DNA from: Anaerolineae bacterium
GTDB taxonomy: Bacteria; Chloroflexota; Anaerolineae; Anaerolineales; E44-bin32
Length of the DNA: 64,000 nucleotides
Reading direction: 5' to 3'
Assembly (NCBI GenBank): GCA_011192015.1
Contig: DUET01000074.1
Span: 96,875 to 160,874, forward strand
Under the pieces are notes generated by a model, which ran no database searches, was not told the origin of the DNA, and worked only from the letters and a program-made list of their open reading frames with translations. A program made the translations under genes and the position numbers. The first letter of the stretch is position 1, and each line of letters opens with the position of its first letter. Below, one piece after another: positions 12,358-22,398 of the stretch.

Positions 12358-13796
12358 GGGGAAGGAGTGGAGGACGGTTCCGGGGACTGAGTTGTGGTGG
12401 GCGTGGGTGTTGGTTCAGGGATGCCTGCTCCACCAAAACAGCTGCGTGCCAGGATCAATCTCCCCTCCTCCACAATGCTTGCCACGATAGGATCCCCTCC
12501 GTACGGCGAGGTCATGATCTGCGTGAATACGCGTTCGGCTTCGTCGCAGGCAAAGCCGTAACCCGGGCTTCCGCTGTAATACGCTAAAGCTGACCCGTAG
12601 GTGTAGTAATACACCAAGCTTTCGCTGTTCAAGGTGAGTCCTTCGATTGGGCTGCCGTAGGCTTCGGCATCCGCATCCGATCCACAAGCGAACACGAACT
12701 CACAAAGCACGGCTCTGCTCTCCTCAGCCGTGCATCCATCGACAGCGCATTTGAGCACCGAGATCGAACTCTCGTAGTTGCGCGCCTTGTAGAAGACGAC
12801 CCCCAACAACCCGTAGATGTTGGCGTTATCCGGATTGAAAGCCAACGCTCGTTCGACATTCAGAGCGCTGATGAAGAATTCCCCCATCTGCAGGTAGGTT
12901 CGCGCGATGGCCAGATACGGAATGGGATCCTCGATCCCTAATTGCTCGTTCATCTGAGCGGCTTTGTTGAAGAATGTGAGTGCCTCGTCGGGCTTGGACA
13001 AGCGGCGATAGTTCACGCCAATCCGAATGTAGAGAAACGTCAAATTGGGGGCTACTTCAGTCGCCCGAATGTACTGTTCGATGGCCAAGTTGTAAGCCCC
13101 GAGATTCTCCAAAACCGTCCCGTAAATCCGATACACATCAACAGCGAACTCACTGCCAACTGCAACACTCTCCGCCGCCAGCTCGGCGAATTGGGAGGCC
13201 TGGGCATATTTCTGCTGATCGACTTGAACCTCGGCGTAGATGGCCAGGGCCAGGGGATCATCCGGAGCAAGATGCCTGGCGAGCTCCACAGCGCTCGTTG
13301 CCTCGGTGATATGGGCCTGCCAATTGGTTTCGTCCGCCGCCGCCAGCCAATCGTAAACCAGCCCTCGAATGGCATGCACGTAGCTATCATCTGGGTCCAG
13401 TTCAGCCGCCTGGTCGATCGCTTGGCGTGCTTCCTGCAGCATGGCCAGACGGTCCCCAAAGCTCGGCTCCGACTCGCTGCCATAGGTTTGTACACGAGCC
13501 AGATCCGCCCATAACCGGGCATTCTGCGGATCGAGCTGCGTGCCATGCTGGTAGGCCTGGATAGCGTCCCCGAGGTTTCCGGAGGAGAAATGCGCCTTGG
13601 CTTCCAGTGCATAGGAGTAGGCGGTACGCGTGGAAATGGGTGTTGGCAGGAACAGGGGTTGGACCACGTTCCCGATCTCTACCATCCAATACAAACCCAG
13701 TCCAGCCAGGATCAACACCAGGTAGACCAGGATTCTCCAGGGTCTGAATCGGCGACCCCTTCCACTAAGAGAAAGTCGTTCCCCTTTGAGCTCCAT
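12354..13796 (-). CDS. Membrane-anchored TPR repeat protein with Pro/Thr-rich C-terminal tail
   Basis: N-terminal TM (RILVYLVLILAGLGLYWMV), multiple TPRs (AIQAYQHGTQLDPQNARLWADLARV...), tail PEPTPTPTTTQSPEPSSTPSP. Confidence 0.8.
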   Translation of the reverse strand: MELKGERLSLSGRGRRFRPWRILVYLVLILAGLGLYWMVEIGNVVQPLFLPTPISTRTAYSYALEAKAHFSSGNLGDAIQAYQHGTQLDPQNARLWADLARVQTYGSESEPSFGDRLAMLQEARQAIDQAAELDPDDSYVHAIRGLVYDWLAAADETNWQAHITEATSAVELARHLAPDDPLALAIYAEVQVDQQKYAQASQFAELAAESVAVGSEFAVDVYRIYGTVLENLGAYNLAIEQYIRATEVAPNLTFLYIRIGVNYRRLSKPDEALTFFNKAAQMNEQLGIEDPIPYLAIARTYLQMGEFFISALNVERALAFNPDNANIYGLLGVVFYKARNYESSISVLKCAVDGCTAEESRAVLCEFVFACGSDADAEAYGSPIEGLTLNSESLVYYYTYGSALAYYSGSPGYGFACDEAERVFTQIMTSPYGGDPIVASIVEEGRLILARSCFGGAGIPEPTPTPTTTQSPEPSSTPSP

Positions 13797-13816
13797 CTTC
13801 GATCAAAATCTCCGAT

Positions 13817-15262
13817 TCAGGGGGTTGCGGTCGGCGTCGTTGCAGCAGAGAAGGCGCTGCACATCTCAAGAGTTAACTCGGCGTTCTCGGCCGCCACTTC
13901 ATCGTCAGGAACGCCCAACAGCAGCGCGCGGGCAATCTCTCGTGCTAATTCACATTGTCCATTTCGGGCCAAGGCCAAGGCATAGGTGTAGTAGAAGCCC
14001 ACCGCGCGGGAATCCCCAGGCTCCAGCGGGAGCCCCACGACATAGGCGCCCTCAACGATGGACACAACCGTTCCGTGGAGGTCAATCGGATTCTCGACTC
14101 CGCTGATCGGAACGGGTGGAATGCCATCGTCGATTTCGATCACCAGCGCCACCAACTCGCCATCCCCGCCAGGTATGGCAATCACATTGACGACATCGCC
14201 CACCTCAATCCCGGCGTCGACGCGTGCATCCGGATCGACCAGCAGTTCCTGATCATCGATCACCCACTGATCCGGCATCATGCCACCATGGATCGCCATC
14301 CCCAATTCCTTGATCGCCGGCAGCACCTGATTGTTGTTGTAATACATGCGTCCGAGATCGCCGTGAAGATAGGGATCCGAGGGATCCATGTGCATGGCCT
14401 CTTCAGCCCACTGACTGGCCTTGCCGAATTCTCCAATGCGCGCATGCGTCAGCGCCAACCTCCGGTAGGGAAGAACATCGGTCGGCGATAGCACACTCGC
14501 CCGGGTGTAGCTCTCGATTGCCTTGGTGGTATCGTTCAGCGCCAGGTACATGTCCCCAATCGACATGTGCAGGATGGCCAGATTGGGATTGATGCTCACG
14601 GCGGTTTGATAGGACTCGATCGCCTCGGCGTAGCTGCCGGTCATCTCCCAGACGTATCCCAATGCCCGGTGGGCTTCCAACAGGCTTGGCGCCATCTCTA
14701 CGGCAGCTCGCGCCTCATCCAATGCTTCCCTGTAATTCCCGGGACTAACATCGATCAGAATTTCGGCGTAATAGGCACGCGCCAGAGCCAGATTGGGATC
14801 CATCTCCAGCGCCAGTTCGATCTTCTCCAGAGCTTCAACATACCGACCCTGAAAATCAAGACTCCATGCGAGTACAGCGTAGGCGAGCGCAGAATTCTCA
14901 TCGATCAAGAGAGCATTGCTGGCGTTCTCCTCCGCTTGCTCGTATTTTCCCAAGAAGACTTCCAACCGCGCCAGCGCGATATAGTGCGCCGGCTCGTCGG
15001 GATCGACGCTGATCGCTTGCGCGTAGGCTTGTTCGGCTTGTGCAAGTTTCCCGCTCTGAAACAGCGTCTCCGCCTCGGTCACAAAGGCAACCGGGCTCTG
15101 CGTCTCAGTCGGTTCAGGAATGAACGGGGGCGGTACCGAAGGAACGACCACACGCTCAACATAGATCAAGATGCCGATGAGAATAAGCAGCAGAAGCACG
15201 CGCCATGGATTGGAGCGGCGTCGTTTCTTCCTCATTTTCCACTTACTGCCACTGAGATACAT
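13817..15262 (-). CDS. Membrane-anchored TPR repeat protein, divergent tandem paralogue of the previous gene
   Basis: N-terminal basic + TM (RVLLLLILIGILIYVERVV), TPRs (AEQAYAQAISVDPDEPAHYIALARLEVFLGKYEQAEENASNAL...), C-terminal ATTPTATP. Confidence 0.8.
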   Translation of the reverse strand: MYLSGSKWKMRKKRRRSNPWRVLLLLILIGILIYVERVVVPSVPPPFIPEPTETQSPVAFVTEAETLFQSGKLAQAEQAYAQAISVDPDEPAHYIALARLEVFLGKYEQAEENASNALLIDENSALAYAVLAWSLDFQGRYVEALEKIELALEMDPNLALARAYYAEILIDVSPGNYREALDEARAAVEMAPSLLEAHRALGYVWEMTGSYAEAIESYQTAVSINPNLAILHMSIGDMYLALNDTTKAIESYTRASVLSPTDVLPYRRLALTHARIGEFGKASQWAEEAMHMDPSDPYLHGDLGRMYYNNNQVLPAIKELGMAIHGGMMPDQWVIDDQELLVDPDARVDAGIEVGDVVNVIAIPGGDGELVALVIEIDDGIPPVPISGVENPIDLHGTVVSIVEGAYVVGLPLEPGDSRAVGFYYTYALALARNGQCELAREIARALLLGVPDDEVAAENAELTLEMCSAFSAATTPTATP

Positions 15263-15451
15263 GATGCTATGATCTTCCTCGGGCGGATACGAACGCCATG
15301 GGATGGGATGTGCATCTTACCACCCCGTCTGGAACACCGTCAAGAACCACCCCCTGATCCCCCCTAGAGAACCTTCATTCCTATTTCGAACAGAGCGAAT
15401 CGAAGCCAGGCACGGTTGTTGCAACCATCCACGTGCACATATGGAGGCCAG

Positions 15452-15916
15452 ATGCAAATCCAACAGCTCCTTCTCCTGCTTGGTGTCGGCGCACTCTACT
15501 TGGGATACGCGGGCGTGATGGGCGTTTTGATCCGCCGGGCGACATCTTCCTCGTCTCGTCCCCTCGACGGGCTCCTGGCGTTCGCCCACGGATTGTTGCT
15601 CGTCCTGCCGGCTTCGATCCTGGTCCTGGGTTTGGTCGAGTTGTCCTTGATCATGCGATGGATCCTGCTTGTTGCGGGATTGATCATCCTGATCCTGGGC
15701 GCTAAACAACCCCAATGGGCTCCACAGAAATTGTGGCGCCGGTCCTTCGGACAACGCTACTTTGCCATCGCCATGGCTTTGGCTGCCTTCTGGGCGCTCT
15801 GCATGGCGGCTGCCAAGTCAAGTTTGGTCCCCGCCCTCCTGGGTGTGGTTGCAGCCATCGCCTGCGGACTCTCTCTCCACCTGGCCCCGCCTGACGTCAC
15901 GTCACCTTTGAGGTAA
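15452..15916 (+). CDS. Small multi-pass membrane protein, unknown function
   Basis: ORF 15416..15916; probable start MQIQQLLLLLGVGALYLGYAGVMGVLIRRA; several hydrophobic segments. Confidence 0.6.
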   Translation: MQIQQLLLLLGVGALYLGYAGVMGVLIRRATSSSSRPLDGLLAFAHGLLLVLPASILVLGLVELSLIMRWILLVAGLIILILGAKQPQWAPQKLWRRSFGQRYFAIAMALAAFWALCMAAAKSSLVPALLGVVAAIACGLSLHLAPPDVTSPLR

Positions 15917-15963
15917 AATGAACCGCCTGCCAGGCGGCAAATGACGTTAGATCGGGGTTCTCC

Positions 15964-16884
15964 TTGTTTGAGCTTACCTTTCTCGGAACCTCTGCATCAG
16001 CCCCCTCTGTACGTCGGGGGCTATCCGCGCAGATCGTGAGTTATCGGGATCACCGCTTCCTGATCGATTGCGGCGAGGGAACACAGCGTCAAATCCTTCA
16101 ATCAGGGATCGGATTTCGCCGTTTAAACCGCATCCTGATCACTCACGGGCATCTCGATCACATCCTCGGCCTGGCGGGATTGCTGTCCACATTCATGCGC
16201 TGGGAAGCCATCGATCGTCTCGAAATCTGGGGAGGCCGGTGGGCTTTGGAACGCATCCGCGATCTTCTCTTCGGCGTCGTTCTGAGAGGCCATCGCCCCC
16301 CGATCGATATCGAGTTGATCCCCATCAAGAAGGGCCTCCTCTTCGAGGATGACGGCTTCCGGATCTCCGCCTTCCCGGTCACCCATCGCGGCCGCGACAG
16401 CTATGGCTACCGTTTCGACGAACCTCCCAGGCGGCCCTTCCTCCCCGAACGAGCTGAAGCGTTGGGCATTCCCTTTGGTCCCTTACGGCGCAGGCTCGTG
16501 GAGGGCGAAACGGTTACGCTGCCCGATGGAAAGGTCGTTACGCCGGATGATGTTCTGGGACCTGTTCGCCCCGGAACGCGCCTGGTGCATGTGGGTGATT
16601 GCGCGCGCATCGACAACATCATTCAGGAATGCCATCAGGCTGACGCCATCGTGATCGAATCCACCTACTTGGAAGATGAACGCGAGCTGGCGCGTGAATT
16701 TGGGCACATCACGGCTCATCAAGCTGCTGAATTAGCCGTTGCCGCTGAGGCGCATCAGCTTTTCCTGACCCACATCTCCCGCCGCTACCGCGACCGTCAG
16801 ATCCTCGAAGAGGCCAGCGCTGTTTTTCCCAACACCACCGTGGCGCGCGATTTCGACCGCTACGAGATCCGGCGATCTGAGTAG
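15964..16884 (+). CDS. rnz: Ribonuclease Z family (metallo-beta-lactamase fold)
   Basis: TTG start; FELTFLGTSASAPSVRRGLSAQIVSYRDHRFLIDCGEGTQRQ; ILITHGHLDHILGLAGLLST; VHVGDC; FLTHISRRY. Confidence 0.93.
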   Translation: MFELTFLGTSASAPSVRRGLSAQIVSYRDHRFLIDCGEGTQRQILQSGIGFRRLNRILITHGHLDHILGLAGLLSTFMRWEAIDRLEIWGGRWALERIRDLLFGVVLRGHRPPIDIELIPIKKGLLFEDDGFRISAFPVTHRGRDSYGYRFDEPPRRPFLPERAEALGIPFGPLRRRLVEGETVTLPDGKVVTPDDVLGPVRPGTRLVHVGDCARIDNIIQECHQADAIVIESTYLEDERELAREFGHITAHQAAELAVAAEAHQLFLTHISRRYRDRQILEEASAVFPNTTVARDFDRYEIRRSE

Positions 16885-17046
16885 AAAAGCTCCGCATCAA
16901 ACTCGCGCCTATCCCCATGGAATTTGATATGTACATACGCCCCCTGTATTCCCTGTAAGCTCCTTAAGGCTGGCAGGGTACTCGCACATTGACCCAGGGC
17001 ATCAGGGGCGATAGAATCTCTAAACAGCGGAACCACTGAGGCAAAC

Positions 17047-17271
17047 ATGCCGATCTACGAATATGAATGCCAGGATTGCCAGCAACGCTTCGAAGCCCTT
17101 CGAAGGATGACTGATGCAGACGCAGCCATCGCCTGCGAACACTGTGGAAGCGGGAATACCAAACGCGCGCTCTCCGTCTTCTTTGCCCAAAGCGGCGGCA
17201 AAGTGATCGCAGGAAGCAATGGGAATTGCTCATCATGCACCGGAGGGACTTGCTCGACGTGTGGATTCTAA
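17047..17271 (+). CDS. FmdB-type zinc ribbon protein
   Basis: MPIYEYECQDCQQRFEALRRMTDADAAIACEHCGSGNTKRALSVF, typical FmdB/CxxC_CxxC_SSSS family. Confidence 0.93.
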   Translation: MPIYEYECQDCQQRFEALRRMTDADAAIACEHCGSGNTKRALSVFFAQSGGKVIAGSNGNCSSCTGGTCSTCGF

Positions 17272-17299
17272 GTTCCCTACGATAAGGAAACCGCAATCC

Positions 17300-17336
17300 A
17301 AAAGTGCCACTTGCCGGATGTGCAAATGGCGCTTTT
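17300..17336 (+). terminator. Probable terminator after the FmdB-like gene
   Basis: Stem AAAAGTGCCA / TGGCGCTTTT (one G-U pair) followed by cttct, 29 nt after the stop. Confidence 0.65.
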
Positions 17337-17374
17337 CTTCTATCCCATGATCAGCTTGTAGTCGGAGAATTACA

Positions 17375-17734
17375 TCAGCAGGTGAGATGGATCGCAAGCG
17401 CCACGCGTGCTTGCTCAGCCTGCTGATTGTAGGCTGCGCAAGCCTGCTTGCTCCTCAAAACCACGGGTTCGATTCCCCTGGATTCGAGTTCACGCAAGAC
17501 TTCATCAGGAACCTTCATGGATCCAAAAAAACCCGCTCCGATGATGAGCACCTGGGGCGGATCTTCGAGCACAGTTTCCAAATCCGACAACGCAAGCAGA
17601 TGGCTCTCCTTTCGGTGCCAATCTCTCTGAACACTCTCAGGGAAGAGAATAACATCCCGACGGTACGTGATCCCATCCACGATGATGGATCCGAAGCGAT
17701 AAGCCTCGATCTTGGGTACAGGGTTGGTACTCAT
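17375..17734 (-). CDS. Mth938-like / NDUFAF3-type domain protein
   Basis: IEAYRFGSIIVDGITYRRDVILFP...VLIIGAGFFGSMKVPDEVLRELESRGIEPVVLRSKQACAAYNQ. Confidence 0.8.
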   Translation of the reverse strand: MSTNPVPKIEAYRFGSIIVDGITYRRDVILFPESVQRDWHRKESHLLALSDLETVLEDPPQVLIIGAGFFGSMKVPDEVLRELESRGIEPVVLRSKQACAAYNQQAEQARVALAIHLTC

Positions 17735-18024
17735 TCAGCTGCCGCAGTCCTGCGCAGTTCGAAGGTGGTGGAATCCTGAAGGGGTGTCAACCAATTCGTT
17801 TCCACATGATCCACGCGCGCCGCGGACGGACCCCTTTGGCACCACGCAATCATGCGATGAACACTCTCGGTTTCCCCCTCAAAGATGGCTTCAACCGTCC
17901 CATCGAACAGATTGCGCACCCAGCCATGAATGCCCATGGAAACTGCACGTTCCTTGACATAGGATCGGAAATAGACGCCCTGCACACGACCGGAAATGAC
18001 GACGTGCGCTCTCACAATCCCCAT
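17731..18024 (-). CDS. acyP: Acylphosphatase
   Basis: VRAHVVISGRVQGVYFRSYVKERAVSMGIHGWVRNLFDGTVEAIFEGE; overlaps the next gene start by 4 nt (ATGA). Confidence 0.95.
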   Translation of the reverse strand: MGIVRAHVVISGRVQGVYFRSYVKERAVSMGIHGWVRNLFDGTVEAIFEGETESVHRMIAWCQRGPSAARVDHVETNWLTPLQDSTTFELRRTAAAE

Positions 18025-18175
18025 CTACGACACTCTCCAGAAGCCTGCTTCCTTAACCAGAATATACAATGAAACTGCCTCTTACCCGAAATCAAACCCG
18101 ATTCATGGATAAGCGAGAGATCATCCCTACGCTTCGCAGCACTCGGTTGCAACCGTAAGATTTCCAGTCTGGATC

Positions 18176-18790
18176 CTAATGCAAGTAAAGCTCGTGCAAC
18201 CTTTCCAACGACATCCACATGCGCGCCCTCACCAGGTCCGTAAGGCTTCTGGTTCGCGTAAAACCTGGATTGAAGGTCCACATCAAGGCCATGGAGAAGA
18301 GATTGTCCCAGAAGGCTCGCCGCCATAAACGGACACCTGGCCGCTCCTTGAGAGTCGTATCGAAGCCTAGTTTCTCCAGTATCGGTTCCACCTTATGAAT
18401 GTCGGTTACCATGCCGAACTCGGCGCGCAACGCGATGAAAGACCCTCGATTCGAATCAGATCCGCACCAGTCGCTCAGCAGTCTCAATGAAATATGGAAG
18501 TGACGCAACAAGGCTCTTCCTCGAGCCAAGCCTTGCTTGGTGAGCAGATGATTAGCCAGCCGCTCATTCCACAAGTGAAGATCCAGCACCGGATCGCCCG
18601 TGCGCACTTGTTTTCCGTCGGAAAGCATGATGTTCATGTCGCTGATGCCCGGCGAGATTCGGAGCAGGCAATCGGGATGGTCGCTGTAGCAGACAACGCC
18701 ATAGTGGCGTCGTAACATGCCATCGATTGCTTGTATGGTCCACCGAATCAAACCGCCAGGCGGGAGGTACTTGTTCACACCCTCCCCCAT
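18176..18790 (-). CDS. YkoP-like family protein, unknown function (ORF extends to 18835)
   Basis: DGKQVRTGDPVLDLHLWNERL resembles the conserved YkoP core; probable start MGEGVNKYLPPGG overlaps the 3' end of the EamA-like gene. Confidence 0.6.
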   Translation of the reverse strand: MGEGVNKYLPPGGLIRWTIQAIDGMLRRHYGVVCYSDHPDCLLRISPGISDMNIMLSDGKQVRTGDPVLDLHLWNERLANHLLTKQGLARGRALLRHFHISLRLLSDWCGSDSNRGSFIALRAEFGMVTDIHKVEPILEKLGFDTTLKERPGVRLWRRAFWDNLFSMALMWTFNPGFTRTRSLTDLVRARMWMSLERLHELYLH

Positions 18791-19185
18791 GCGATGAGCA
18801 TCAAACCAAGAAAGACGAACGCCACACCCAACCACTGCACGCCCGAGAAGCCTTCACGAAAGATCAGATACGCGCTGAAGACCTCCGCCGATACGAATGC
18901 CAAGCCGATACCGATGGCGCTCGCTAACTGAACAGAGGCAAATCGAACCAAGCCGGCAAAGGTAAGCTGGGTGCCAAGACCAAAGGCGCTGCCTATGATC
19001 TGCCAGATGAGAAAATCCTTGAAGGACTCACTTCGCCCGGAGATGGCGAAGCTTGTCGTGGCGCCTATATTCACGATCTGGTTGAGGACTGCAATGCCTA
19101 GGATGAGGATGCCTCCACGAGTCGAGGGAGCCATGCCGAATGGGCCCGAAGGATCTGGAAGGGGAATCGAGCGAAGCCACTTCAT
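18775..19185 (-). CDS. Small EamA/DMT-like membrane transporter
   Basis: 136 aa with four hydrophobic segments; SAIGIGLAFVSAEVFSAYLIFREGFSGVQWLGVAFVFLGLMLIAWGRV typical of EamA/SMR half-transporters. Confidence 0.75.
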   Translation of the reverse strand: MKWLRSIPLPDPSGPFGMAPSTRGGILILGIAVLNQIVNIGATTSFAISGRSESFKDFLIWQIIGSAFGLGTQLTFAGLVRFASVQLASAIGIGLAFVSAEVFSAYLIFREGFSGVQWLGVAFVFLGLMLIAWGRV

Positions 19186-19329
19186 CGACCTTTCCCTCCT
19201 CTGAAGCTGCTGATGGCCTGTTTGTCTAGCATAGCCGATGCGGGATGAAAAGGGAATGTGTTACGCCACTCCACCTTTCCTCTGATGGTTGCTCATTCGA
19301 TACCTCAAGCCATCACGAAATCCGTATAG

Positions 19330-19363
19330 AAAAGAACATTCCCACCCCGTTGGGGTGGGAATG
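19330..19363 (-). terminator. Rho-independent terminator ending the nuo operon
   Basis: Perfect 12-bp stem CATTCCCACCCC-gtt-GGGGTGGGAATG (19337-19363) followed on the minus strand by TTCTTTTCT. Confidence 0.88.
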
Positions 19364-19418
19364 ATGCAAATTGAAAGCTGATTCCTGCCGGAGTCTACGA
19401 TTCTTTGACTGGCTATCT

Positions 19419-20867
19419 TTAGGGCAACAATACCATGTGTGCATTCCCGGCGATCTCGAACAACGGTCCTGGAAGCAACCCGAGAACGAGCGTTGCCAGC
19501 GCTGCCAATCCAACCGAGAAGTTCAGCCAGAATTCCGACCGGGTTTCCGGTTCTCCCGGACGCATGTACATCATCACGACCACCCGCAAGTAGTAGAAGG
19601 CGGAGATCAGCGAGGTGATCACGCCGACCAAGGCCAAACCGATCAGATCGGAAGCGATGACCGCGCGGAAGACGTAGAACTTGCCCACGAAACCGACCGT
19701 GGGGGGTATGCCGGTCAGGGAAAGCATGAAGATCGTCATCATGATGGCCAGCAGCGGGCGCCGCGCGCCCAATCCTGCATAGTCCTCGATCTCCAATCCC
19801 TTTCCTTCCTTCTTCTCCAAGGCCAGCACCACCGCCCAGGCTCCGAGATTGGTGATGGTGTAGGCCATCAAGTAGAACAAGGCTCCGCTGACGGCCTCGG
19901 GCGCCAACTCCGTCTTCCCTGCAGCCGGCAAGGCCATCAGGATGTAGCCGGCATGCGCGATGCTCGAGTATGCCAGCATGCGTTTGATGTTGGTTTGCGC
20001 GATGGCGGCTATGTTGCCCCAGGTCATCGTGAGAGCAGCGATCCACACCACCACCGGCATCCAATCCGCAGCCAGCTCGGGGAATGCCGCCAGGAATACC
20101 CGCAGCAAGCCTGCAAATCCACCCGCCTTGGCACCGACGGCCATGAAAGCCGTCACCGCCGATGGAGCCCCCTGGTAGACGTCCGGGGTCCACATATGGA
20201 AGGGGACTGCAGCGACCTTGAAGCCCAATCCCACAAGGATCAGCCCCGCGCCGATCAGGAGCAGCGTGCCCTCTGCCTGTCCGGCCTGGAGGGTCGTCAG
20301 GATGGCATCCAGATTCGTGGTTTGCGTGGCTCCGTAAACCAGGGCGATACCATACACCACAAAGCTCGATGCGAACGCCCCAAGCAGGAAGTACTTCATC
20401 GCGGATTCTTCGGATTCGGGTTTCGGGCGTGCGAAACCAGCCAGCACATAGAGCGGGATCGACAGAAGCTCTAGCGCCAGGAAGATCACGATCAAGTCGC
20501 CCGCCTGCGCCATGAGCATCATGCCGGTAACAGAAAACGGGAGGATGGTGTAGTACTCCCCACGTTCGATCCCTTGGCGGCGGATGTAATCATACGCAAG
20601 GGCGATGCCGATCAATCCGCTGATGATGAACACCAATTGCAGGAAGGATGCGTATCCATCGGCGATGATCATGCCGCCGAAGGCGACACGCTCCTCGCCA
20701 AACTGCAGAATGACCACAACCAACGCAGCCAGAAGCCCGATGGCGGATAGCAGGGCTGTGATGCCCTTCCGCTCTCGTGGTATGAACAGATCCACGAGGA
20801 GGATCACCATCGTCCAACCGGCGATGATCAACATGGGGAGAATGGCCAGGAAATCGCTGCTGCTCAT
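19419..20867 (-). CDS. nuoN: NADH-quinone oxidoreductase subunit N
   Basis: Antiporter-like subunit, last of the nuo operon; FKVAAVPFHMWTPDVYQGAPSAVTAFMAVGAKAGGFAGLLR. Confidence 0.95.
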   Translation of the reverse strand: MSSSDFLAILPMLIIAGWTMVILLVDLFIPRERKGITALLSAIGLLAALVVVILQFGEERVAFGGMIIADGYASFLQLVFIISGLIGIALAYDYIRRQGIERGEYYTILPFSVTGMMLMAQAGDLIVIFLALELLSIPLYVLAGFARPKPESEESAMKYFLLGAFASSFVVYGIALVYGATQTTNLDAILTTLQAGQAEGTLLLIGAGLILVGLGFKVAAVPFHMWTPDVYQGAPSAVTAFMAVGAKAGGFAGLLRVFLAAFPELAADWMPVVVWIAALTMTWGNIAAIAQTNIKRMLAYSSIAHAGYILMALPAAGKTELAPEAVSGALFYLMAYTITNLGAWAVVLALEKKEGKGLEIEDYAGLGARRPLLAIMMTIFMLSLTGIPPTVGFVGKFYVFRAVIASDLIGLALVGVITSLISAFYYLRVVVMMYMRPGEPETRSEFWLNFSVGLAALATLVLGLLPGPLFEIAGNAHMVLLP

Positions 20868-20870
20868 GGT

Positions 20871-22379
20871 TTAGTGCACCGCCAGTGCAGCCGTCTGCAA
20901 GATGTCCACGACCTTCTGAACCGAGGGGCCCATCAACTCAAAGAAGGGTTTGGGGTACAACCCGATCCAGAAGATCAGGATCAGCAGCGGCAGCAATATC
21001 ACGATCTCGCGCCAATTCAGGTCCTTCAGTCCCTTGTTCTCATCCTTGTCGAGCGGACCCAGGAAGAGCTTCTGGAACATGTACAACATGTAGATCGCTG
21101 CCAGGATCACCCCTGCCGCAGCAAAACCGGCATACAGACGAGAGCCAATCGGCGAGGACCCAAACGCTCCCAGCAGGATGGTGAATTCTCCCACGAAGCC
21201 GTTCAACCCTGGAAGGCCCATCGATGAAAGCGTGACGATCAGGGTCAGGATGGCGTAGACCGGCATTACCTTCCACAGCCCGCCAAAGTCATCCATCTCG
21301 CGCGTGTGCCGTCGTTCGTAGATGAATCCGACGATCAAGAACAAGGCGCCCGTACTCAAGCCGTGGTTGATCATCTGCAGGATGCCGCCCTGGATGCCTT
21401 GCATGTTGAGGGCGAACAAGCCCAGCATCACGAATCCCAGGTGGCTGACGGAGGAATAAGCCACGAGTTTCTTGACATCACGCTGGGCGTAGCTCACGGC
21501 GGCACCATACAGGATGCCGATCACCGCCAGCAACGCCATCCAGGGGGCAAGTTTCAGGGATGCCTCCGGGAACATGGGGATGTTAAAGCGCAAGAAACCG
21601 TAGGTTCCCATCTTCAGGAGCACGCCGGCCAGGATCACGGATCCGGCGGTGGGTGCTTCGACATGGGCGTCCGGGAGCCAGGAATGCAGCGGCCACATAG
21701 GCACCTTGATGGCAAAGGCGGCTGCAAAGGCAAGGAAGAGCCAGATCTGCAGCTGCGGATCGATGCCTCCGGTTTGGATCAACTCCGGAATGGAGAAGGT
21801 GCCTTGATTCAACCCGAGCCACAGGATCGCCAGCAGCATCAGGATCGAACCCGCCATCGTGTAGAGGAAGAACTTGATGGCCGCGTACATACGGCGCGGA
21901 CCACCCCAGATGCCGATCAGGAAGTACATCGGCACGAGGGTGAACTCCCAGAACACGTAGAACAGGAACAGATCCTGCGCCAGGAAGACTCCCACCATGC
22001 CCAGTTCGAGCAGCAGGAAGAAGGCCATGAATTCCTTCACGCGCTCCTCGATCGCCTTCCACGTGGAAAGGATGGAGATCGGCGTAAGCAGGGTTGTCAG
22101 GAGCACGAGCAGCAGGCTCAGTCCATCGACTCCCATGTGGTATTTAATGTCCCAGCCGGCCACGGTGATCCAGGTCACTTCCTGCACCATTTGCAGGTCC
22201 GGATCATTGATGTTGAAGTCCGCCAGCATTTTGATGGAAAGCGCGAACGTGATCACCGAGGCAATCAACGCCGTCCAGCGTATGGCATTGTGGCGGTTCC
22301 GAGGCAGGAACAGGATGATCAAAACGCCCACGATGGGAAAGAAAGTCACCAGATTGAGGATCGAAAGCAAAGAAGTCAT
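20871..22379 (-). CDS. nuoM: NADH-quinone oxidoreductase subunit M
   Basis: FAIKVPMWPLHSWLPDAHVEAPTAGSVILAGVLLKMGTYGFLRF; SSVSHLGFVMLG. Confidence 0.96.
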   Translation of the reverse strand: MTSLLSILNLVTFFPIVGVLIILFLPRNRHNAIRWTALIASVITFALSIKMLADFNINDPDLQMVQEVTWITVAGWDIKYHMGVDGLSLLLVLLTTLLTPISILSTWKAIEERVKEFMAFFLLLELGMVGVFLAQDLFLFYVFWEFTLVPMYFLIGIWGGPRRMYAAIKFFLYTMAGSILMLLAILWLGLNQGTFSIPELIQTGGIDPQLQIWLFLAFAAAFAIKVPMWPLHSWLPDAHVEAPTAGSVILAGVLLKMGTYGFLRFNIPMFPEASLKLAPWMALLAVIGILYGAAVSYAQRDVKKLVAYSSVSHLGFVMLGLFALNMQGIQGGILQMINHGLSTGALFLIVGFIYERRHTREMDDFGGLWKVMPVYAILTLIVTLSSMGLPGLNGFVGEFTILLGAFGSSPIGSRLYAGFAAAGVILAAIYMLYMFQKLFLGPLDKDENKGLKDLNWREIVILLPLLILIFWIGLYPKPFFELMGPSVQKVVDILQTAALAVH

Positions 22380-22398
22380 AGCCGTTCCTCAGCGCGAT

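Noticed and set aside
19261-20193. 310-aa minus-strand ORF in another frame of nuoN
   Set aside because: G/R/H-rich frame-shifted shadow of nuoN; extends through the operon terminator.
19371-20474. 367-aa plus-strand ORF antisense to nuoN
   Set aside because: Q/H/D-rich antisense shadow without a domain.
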